Translations under genes and position numbers: made by a program
Source: Verrucomicrobiota bacterium
GTDB lineage: Bacteria > Verrucomicrobiota > Verrucomicrobiia > Verrucomicrobiales > Akkermansiaceae
Length of the DNA: 5,034 nt
NCBI GenBank assembly: GCA_026397695.1
Contig: JAPLUJ010000590.1
Coordinates: 1 to 5,034, forward strand
Direction of reading: 5' to 3'
Notes under the pieces: generated by a model
The model's database searches: none
What the model was told of the DNA's origin: nothing
What the model saw: only the letters and a program-made list of their open reading frames with translations
Shown here: one piece after another, positions 1-3,263 of the stretch
Position numbering within the stretch: the first letter of the stretch is position 1
Layout of the letters: each line of letters starts with the position of its first letter

Positions 1-425
1 ATATACGATTTCGCACCCTCGACCTCATCCTTAGGAACGCCCTCGCCAAAGGCATAGATAGTCCCGAGCTTATATTGTGACATAGCGTTCCCCTGCTCAG
101 CGGATTTGTGAAACCATTTCACCGCCTCGACTTCGTTTTTAGGCACGCCTTGACCGTTGGCATAACAGAACCCAAGGTTGTTTTGGGCAATGACGTGGCC
201 AAGCTCCGCCGCCTTGCGATACCACATAGCAGCCTCGGCTTTGTCCTGCTTCACACCCGCTCCTTGGTCATAGCAGACTCCAAGGCTAAATAGAGCTTCA
301 GCATTCCCTTTATCGGCCGCCTTGCGCCAATTTGCGATTTGTTCGGATGATGGCACATCCTCCGCAAAAACCTGAGAGGAGCACAGGCAAAAAAGGATAG
401 CGGCAATCGGTAAAATCTTTCGCAA
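1..425 (-). CDS. Exported Sel1-like repeat protein (partial, C-terminus off the window)
   Basis: The protein has a clear N-terminal signal peptide (about residues 1-21: basic RK, a hydrophobic LPIAAILFCLCSS core, cleavage after QVFA before EDV). Behind it are Sel1-type tetratricopeptide repeats with a period of 36 residues, at about 42-77, 78-113 and 114 to the edge. Each shows the family pattern A..LG..Y..G.GV..D..EA..W..KAAE.G, for example LGFCYANGQGVPKNEVEAVKW. Sel1 repeats form helical solenoids for protein-protein contact, so this is probably a periplasmic adaptor; no partner can be named. The start is uncertain. A TTG at 425 places the signal peptide at the very N-terminus, while GTG at 452 and ATG at 575 are in frame upstream, and none has a good Shine-Dalgarno sequence. 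The ATG at 575 would bury the signal peptide about 50 residues inside. The gene runs divergently from the toxin-antitoxin pair to its right. The family call is firm; the start is not. Confidence 0.88.
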   Translation of the reverse strand, partial: MRKILPIAAILFCLCSSQVFAEDVPSSEQIANWRKAADKGNAEALFSLGVCYDQGAGVKQDKAEAAMWYRKAAELGHVIAQNNLGFCYANGQGVPKNEVEAVKWFHKSAEQGNAMSQYKLGTIYAFGEGVPKDEVEGAKSY

Positions 426-573
426 GATTGTTGTACAGGTTATTGGGCGCACTTCGAGTTCAATGCGTTTAAATGGATGGTTGTGTCCTGCCAAATGGAC
501 TGGGGGAGTGATCAAATCACACGGGACAAGGCGAGTGCCGATGGCGGACACCGTTGGGGATGTTGCGGTTTTC

Positions 574-602
574 ATCGTATTTTCAGGCGTGGTTAAAATC
601 AA
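574..602 (-). promoter_or_regulatory. Possible sigma70-type promoter for the Sel1-repeat gene
   Basis: On the minus strand TTGATT (602-597) is followed after 17 bases by TACGAT (579-574). Each box matches four of six consensus bases, with ideal spacing. Transcription would begin near 567, downstream of the ATG at 575, which would favour one of the later starts (452 or 425). This is motif matching only and could be chance. Confidence 0.22.
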
Positions 603-896
603 AACCAGCGAACATTGGAATCTTGGATCGGAACCCCGCCGATAATCAAGCCCCATTATTGCTAAGCGTTTCTGCCGATGTTCGTGTCAGCCAAATAGAG
701 TGGTTCGTGACACCGCTTCACGGGCTGAAGTTCTTTCCTGCTTGCCGCACTGGCATGGCCAACGGCAAACGCTGAAAGGATACGAAAGCGGTGGCGCATG
801 GCAAAGGATTTGTAGTCACCGATGTTGCGCTCAGGCTGGCGGTGCCGAGAAAAAATGTGACCTTGTCAGGCGGGCGCGGTCGAGGTAACGTCCGGC
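576..896. other. Intergenic region without a convincing gene
   Basis: About 320 bases separate the leftward Sel1-repeat gene from the rightward toxin-antitoxin pair. Short open frames occur on both strands, but they overlap one another, have no Shine-Dalgarno sequence and resemble no family I know. The long minus-strand frame reaching from 1254 to 718 is mostly the mirror of the antitoxin gene. I see no tRNA, no strong terminator hairpin and no tandem repeat. The right end holds the antitoxin's ribosome binding site (GAGGT, 882-886). Confidence 0.6.
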
Positions 897-924
897 ATGA
901 AAATGGTTTTGGAGATACCGGACG
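889..924 (+). promoter_or_regulatory. Inverted repeat flanking the antitoxin start codon (possible operator or mRNA stem)
   Basis: CGTCCGG (889-895) and CCGGACG (918-924) are perfect 7-bp inverted arms separated by 22 bases. The ATG at 897 lies inside the spacer and the GAGGT ribosome binding site lies just upstream. Such an arrangement could be a binding site for the toxin-antitoxin complex or a hairpin that limits translation. The right arm is also coding (around IPDE), so chance cannot be excluded. Confidence 0.3.
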
Positions 925-1166
925 AGATTTCGGATGAGTTGTCGCGCAAGCTGGACAATCCGGCCCGAGCGGCTCTTGAGGCGCTTGCGGCTGCGGCATA
1001 CGGGCAGAATGTGCTCTCGCTGGAGCAGGTGAGACGATTGTTGGGCTTGGAAACCAGTTGGGCGGCGCAAGCGGTGCTTTCAAAGCATGGATCATGGCCG
1101 GGCATGTCTGTTGAGGATTTACGCGACGACATGGCGGTATTGGAAACCCTTCGTGCAAGTGCCTGA
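897..1166 (+). CDS. UPF0175-like antitoxin of a PIN toxin-antitoxin pair
   Basis: This 89-residue protein begins with a short strand (MVLEIPDEISDEL) followed by the helical pattern of UPF0175: ALEALAAAAYGQNVLSLEQ, then VRRLLGLETSWAAQAVLSKHG (about 45-65, helix-turn-helix-like), then an acidic tail with SVEDLRDDMAVLETL (71-85). In this family the N-terminal part is thought to bind DNA and the C-terminal part the toxin. GAGGT at 882-886, ten bases before the ATG, supports this start; a second ATG at 903 (residue 3) is the only nearby alternative. The stop shares its last base with the toxin's start codon (TGATG), so the two are translationally coupled. Members are usually partnered with DUF3368 PIN toxins, as here. 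Part of this gene (907-1003) is duplicated in decayed form at 2768-2864. The specific cellular role is inferred from the family and context. Confidence 0.85.
   Translation: MKMVLEIPDEISDELSRKLDNPARAALEALAAAAYGQNVLSLEQVRRLLGLETSWAAQAVLSKHGSWPGMSVEDLRDDMAVLETLRASA
907..1003 (+). repeat. Intact copy of a 97-bp duplicated antitoxin segment
   Basis: This segment, codons 4-36 of the antitoxin, recurs at 2768-2864 on the same strand with 91 of 97 bases identical and no gaps. The six differences fall at 926, 944, 952, 968, 969 and 978 of this copy. The similarity stops abruptly at both ends. Confidence 0.95.
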
Positions 1167-1672
1167 TGTGGGTCATCAGTGACAACTCGGCCCTGTCCGC
1201 ACTCGCTGAGATTGGATTGTTAGAGATATTGCCGAGGATTCTGGGGCGTGTCACGATCCCTGCCTCGGTGGCCAGCGAGAGTCAGCACCCAAGTGCACCC
1301 ATAGCGCTGAGAGCATGGATAGCCCGTCCACCATCTTGGTTGACTGTGGAACCGGACCCCGCTAACTTGCTAGAGGAAACCCATGCGCTGGGCGCGGGCG
1401 AGGCAGCCGCGATCACCCTGGCATGGAATCACAGGGGAAGCAGTTATCTGATTATGGACGAAAAGCGGGGCAGGGCGGTGGCCAGGACGCTCGGGCTGCC
1501 GGTGACCGGTCTTCTCGCAATCCTGGTGGAAGCTGCAATCACTGGCGAGGTGGAGTTCGATGACGTGCTATCCCGATTGCTGGCCACAGGTTTCAGGCTT
1601 TCTCCCGCTTTGATGGAAGAGGCGGGGACCAAGGTCAGGAACGCCAAGGAGCGACAAGATCCAACGGCCTGA
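1166..1672 (+). CDS. PIN-domain toxin, DUF3368 type (VapC-like ribonuclease)
   Basis: This 168-residue protein has the acidic residues of a PIN nuclease: D6 in VISDNSALSAL, E38 in PASVASES, E79 in LGAGEAAAI, and D98 in YLIMDEKRGR. It also has the GLLAILVEAAITGEV segment (115-129), which in the DUF3368 branch follows the PIN core. PIN toxins are Mg2+-dependent RNases that act in the cytoplasm and are held inactive by their antitoxin; the RNA target cannot be told from sequence. The ATG overlaps the antitoxin stop by one base. There is no separate ribosome binding site, as is usual for coupled pairs. Length and motif spacing look complete, so it is probably functional. Its stop lies directly against the remnant of a cytochrome b gene, which suggests that the pair sits at a recombination junction. 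Confidence 0.88.
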   Translation: MWVISDNSALSALAEIGLLEILPRILGRVTIPASVASESQHPSAPIALRAWIARPPSWLTVEPDPANLLEETHALGAGEAAAITLAWNHRGSSYLIMDEKRGRAVARTLGLPVTGLLAILVEAAITGEVEFDDVLSRLLATGFRLSPALMEEAGTKVRNAKERQDPTA

Positions 1673-1673
1673 C

Positions 1674-1925
1674 TGCTGGTTCCCGCGCTGGATCGTTGAG
1701 GTGGCCATCACCATCCATTACTACGAGGCGATTCTCGCCTGCCTCGCCATCATCATCTGGCATTTCTATCACGTCATGTTCGACCCGGATGTCTATCCGA
1801 TGAACTGGGCGTGGCTCGACGGCAAGGTGTCCAAGAAATGGCACGAGGAGGAGCACCCGTTAGAAGATGAGGAACCGGAGAAGGCGGGGCGCGAGTCTCC
1901 AGACTCGCCAGCGCAAGAGCCGTAA
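1674..1925 (+). pseudogene. C-terminal remnant of a cytochrome b-type membrane protein
   Basis: In one frame this reads WFPRWIVEV, then IHYYEAILACLAIIIWHFYHV (a transmembrane helix carrying histidines), then FDPDVYPMNWAWLDG and an EEEHPLEDEEP tail. That is the usual end of cytochrome b/formate-dehydrogenase-gamma-like proteins, where the final helix is followed by a VYPM.W.W..G motif and a HP-containing tail. Those proteins have several helices and bind haem; here only the last helix and tail remain. Protein-like sequence begins upstream of any start codon, within a few bases of the toxin stop. The GTG at 1701 has no usable ribosome binding site, so I treat the piece as a truncated gene, not a small gene. 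The last residues (RESPDSPAQEP) are encoded by a palindrome and may be an altered end. The parent family is likely; the exact subtype is not certain. Confidence 0.72.
1891..1908. repeat. REP-like perfect palindrome
   Basis: GCGAGTCT (1891-1898) and AGACTCGC (1901-1908) are perfect inverted arms around a 2-base centre (CC). The element lies at the 3' end of the cytochrome b remnant. It has no following T run, so it is a poor intrinsic terminator. It resembles a short REP-like unit, but only one copy is visible here. Confidence 0.5.
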
Positions 1926-2058
1926 TACCCGGCGGCCTTTTCCGTGCCCCCATCGGGCATGCGCGGCAAGTTAAGGGGATTCCGTATGTGATGCCTGGGA
2001 TTATCCACGGTTCATAATTCCTGATTCAGCCTACTCGACTTGAGTCGTAACCCTCCAT
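1926..2058. other. Convergent intergenic spacer
   Basis: This is the gap between the rightward cytochrome b remnant and the leftward vapC. It contains a short inverted repeat, CGACT-TG-AGTCG (2036-2047), whose 2-base loop and missing T run make it a weak terminator candidate. No gene or known element is recognised. Confidence 0.5.
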
Positions 2059-2469
2059 CTACGATTCACCATAACCCACGACTTCGAGTTCGGGGATTCC
2101 CTCGAAATCGGAGGCATTGCGGGTCAACACCCTCGCCCCATGACAGCGTGCGGTGGCTGCAATCCAGAGGTCGTTTTGCGATTTTCCGGCAAGGTTCTTG
2201 TCCCGACGCAGAAAGGCAGCGATTCGGCCATAATGCTGGGCGGTTTCCAGATCCGCGCTGACCACCCGGCGTCGCCTCAGAATTCCCAAGGACTCGTGAA
2301 AGCGCTGCTCGGACACCATGGCCGCCCCATCAAGGAACTCCCCCGCCACGATCACCGGGACAATCAGTATTTCCGCACCGTAAGTCAGCAGTGCGCGGTT
2401 CACCGGAGCATCGCGGCTTCCGCGGGCCCGGAATTCGTCGATCAGCACGGTGGTGTCGATGCAGATCAT
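2059..2469 (-). CDS. vapC: PIN-domain toxin VapC (putative RNase)
   Basis: This 136-residue protein is a complete PIN domain. D5 sits in the opening strand (MICIDTTVLIDEF), E44 in VIVAGEFLDG, D100 in KSQNDLWIAATA, and N118/D121 in VLTRNASDFEGIP. This is the standard set of acidic residues that hold the metal ion in VapC ribonucleases, with typical length and spacing. It should cleave RNA, often tRNA or rRNA in characterised relatives, and be neutralised by the VapB encoded just upstream; the target is unknown. The ATG overlaps the antitoxin stop as ATGA (4 bases), which points to coupled translation. It differs from the other PIN toxin in this window in motif context (LWIAATA, TRNASDF), so the two pairs are not recent duplicates of each other. 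Confidence 0.92.
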   Translation of the reverse strand: MICIDTTVLIDEFRARGSRDAPVNRALLTYGAEILIVPVIVAGEFLDGAAMVSEQRFHESLGILRRRRVVSADLETAQHYGRIAAFLRRDKNLAGKSQNDLWIAATARCHGARVLTRNASDFEGIPELEVVGYGES

Positions 2470-2720
2470 GTGGGGCGTTCAACCTCCCAGTTCGTGGTGC
2501 TGCGGTTCAGGTGGAGAATCTGTTCCATCCGGTCGGCGTCGGCGTCATTGCCGATGGCTTGCCAGACGGATGCCGCGTCGGTCACCGCAGAGGCGCAAGT
2601 GCCGCTGCTGGCGGAATGGATCAGGCGTTCAATGGTCTTGGTGAAGGATTCGGACGACCGCTTCTCGCGGGCAAGCCGTTCATAAACCGAGTTCTCCACA
2701 GCGATGGTCTTAGTGCTCAT
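2466..2720 (-). CDS. vapB: VapB antitoxin, ribbon-helix-helix type (DUF217/VAPB_antitox-like)
   Basis: This 84-residue protein opens with TKTIAVENSVYERLAREKR (3-21), a beta strand plus first helix, then SSESFTKTIERLIHSA (22-37), the second helix. That is the pattern of the VapB family whose dimers bind operator DNA with the N-terminal strand. The C-terminal part (about 50-84, acidic and rich in D/E and W) is expected to cover the toxin's active site. I chose the ATG at 2720. The frame is open upstream to 2819, but that extension is the mirror of a decayed antitoxin fragment and lacks protein-like character. No Shine-Dalgarno sequence precedes 2720. A palindrome and a promoter lie immediately upstream, so the message may be leaderless. 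The gene forms a two-gene operon with vapC. Confidence 0.85.
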   Translation of the reverse strand: MSTKTIAVENSVYERLAREKRSSESFTKTIERLIHSASSGTCASAVTDAASVWQAIGNDADADRMEQILHLNRSTTNWEVERPT

Positions 2721-2738
2721 GCCTGTAAATTTACATGC
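2721..2738 (-). promoter_or_regulatory. Palindromic operator for vapBC
   Basis: TGTAAATTTACA (2724-2735) is a perfect 12-bp palindrome. It extends to 18 bp (2721-2738) with one mismatched pair. It sits one base upstream of the vapB start codon and contains the proposed -10 box. Ribbon-helix-helix antitoxins typically repress their own operon by binding such palindromes, so this is the likely VapB/VapBC binding site. Confidence 0.7.
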
Positions 2739-2755
2739 AGAAATCGAGTCGTCAA
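2728..2755 (-). promoter_or_regulatory. Probable promoter of vapBC
   Basis: On the minus strand TTGACG (2755-2750, five of six consensus bases) is followed after 16 bases by TAAATT (2733-2728, four of six). The -10 box lies inside the palindromic operator. Only seven bases separate it from the vapB ATG, so transcription would start at or next to the start codon. A bound antitoxin would block the polymerase directly. Confidence 0.55.
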
Positions 2756-2767
2756 ACAAGGATTGTC

Positions 2768-2864
2768 TTTTGGAGATACCGGACGATATTTCGGATGAGT
2801 TGTCCCGCAAGCGGGACAATCCGGCCCGTTCGGCTCTTTAGGCGCTTGCGGCTGCGGCATACGG
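2768..2864 (+). pseudogene. Decayed fragment of a UPF0175-like antitoxin gene
   Basis: This is a 97-bp copy of 907-1003, differing at six positions with no gaps. In frame it reads LEIPDDISDELSRKRDNPARSAL, a stop, then ALAAAAYG. The stop is TAG at 2839-2841 in place of the GAG codon for E28. There is no start codon, no C-terminal half and no partner toxin, so it cannot make an antitoxin. The copy begins 12 bases beyond the vapBC -35 box. It ends where sequence leading to the accA fragment begins, so both ends are recombination junctions. Confidence 0.93.
2799..2820. repeat. Perfect inverted repeat inside the antitoxin fragment
   Basis: TTGTCCCGC (2800-2808) and GCGGGACAA (2811-2819) are perfect 9-bp arms around AA. 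In the intact gene (939-958) the same stretch has two mismatched pairs. The two base changes at 2805 and 2813, one in each arm, make it perfect here. Confidence 0.85.
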
Positions 2865-2915
2865 CCCGCATCTCCGGTCTTGCATCCTGACCCTTGAATT
2901 CCGAACCTTTCTCCC

Positions 2916-3038
2916 ATGCAAGTCCTCGACTTCGAAAAACCCGTGCTCGAACTCGAACGCGAACTCGAAAAACTCCACACCAAACCGGTGGCTCAGCACA
3001 TCGACCTGTCTGCGGAAATTTCCATGATGGAGGCCAAG
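2916..3038 (+). pseudogene. accA: N-terminal fragment of accA (acetyl-CoA carboxylase carboxyltransferase alpha)
   Basis: The first 41 codons read MQVLDFEKPVLELERELEKL, then HTKPVAQHIDLSAEI and SMMEAK. This is the start of AccA: the LDFEKP opening and the LDFE..I.ELE..I..L coiled segment that precedes the carboxyltransferase core. AccA is normally about 320 residues long and catalyses the carboxyl transfer step that makes malonyl-CoA. Everything after residue 41 is missing, and from codon 42 the sequence is unrelated. The intact enzyme must be encoded elsewhere, because it is essential. A short upstream stretch (2865-2915) probably came along with the gene start. The CTCGAA hexamer is repeated at 2946-2969 and encodes the LELERELE coil. 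Confidence 0.82.
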
Positions 3039-3263
3039 CCATATCTAACAGACAGCAACCCAGAGGCGAAGTACCGGGCCGTCATCAGGAGCCGGGACAA
3101 GGCGGTCTTCGGTGTAGCCGCGCTGGAGTTGAGGCGCTGGATGGAGATGCGCGACCAGCAGCGCCCCATCTATCATACCATGGGCCCCATGGGTTTCACC
3201 TTTGACGTCAACGGGCCGATCCATCACGACGGCAGGTATCCAAGCACCAACGAGCACCACACC
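3039..3263 (+). other. Unassigned 75-codon open stretch joining accA fragment and glycosidase gene
   Basis: The frame of the accA fragment continues here without a stop and runs straight into the next gene. Codon 3 positions remain GC-rich in this frame, and the translation looks protein-like (for example YRAVIRSRDKAVFGVAALEL, then RRWMEMRDQQRPIYHTMGPMG), so it probably derives from a real gene. I do not recognise the family. It may be the end of a lost gene or the leader region of the downstream gene. No start codon with a ribosome binding site is seen in it. Confidence 0.45.

Noticed and set aside
1..425. Repeat array suggestive of CRISPR at the left edge
   Set aside because: The periodicity is about 108 bases and reflects 36-residue Sel1 protein repeats; there are no constant repeats with variable spacers.
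463..775. Small plus-strand genes at 463-645 and 554-775
   Set aside because: They overlap each other in different frames, lack ribosome binding sites and resemble no family.
863..891. Promoter TTGTCA-17-TAACGT for the first toxin-antitoxin pair
   Set aside because: The -35 is good (five of six) but the -10 matches only three of six and overlaps the ribosome binding site, so transcription would start beyond the usable start signals.
718..1254. Minus-strand open frame of 178 codons across the antitoxin and toxin start
   Set aside because: It is the mirror of the well-supported antitoxin gene, is rich in Pro, Ala and Ser, and has no recognisable domain. A similar mirror frame at 2717-2983 exists only because the antitoxin segment is duplicated.
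1701..1925. Free-standing 74-residue membrane protein starting with GTG
   Set aside because: Cytochrome b-like sequence continues upstream of the GTG (WFPRWIVEV) and there is no properly spaced ribosome binding site, so it is better explained as a truncated gene.
2036..2047. Hairpin CGACT-TG-AGTCG as a bidirectional terminator
   Set aside because: The loop of two bases is too short, the stem is weak and no T run follows on either strand.
2466..2819. Longer vapB starting at 2819
   Set aside because: The extra 33 residues are read from the opposite strand of the decayed antitoxin fragment and would place the promoter and operator inside the gene.
3014..3023. Palindrome GGAAATTTCC in the accA fragment
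   Set aside because: Ten bases long, within coding-derived sequence and not placed near a start; likely chance.
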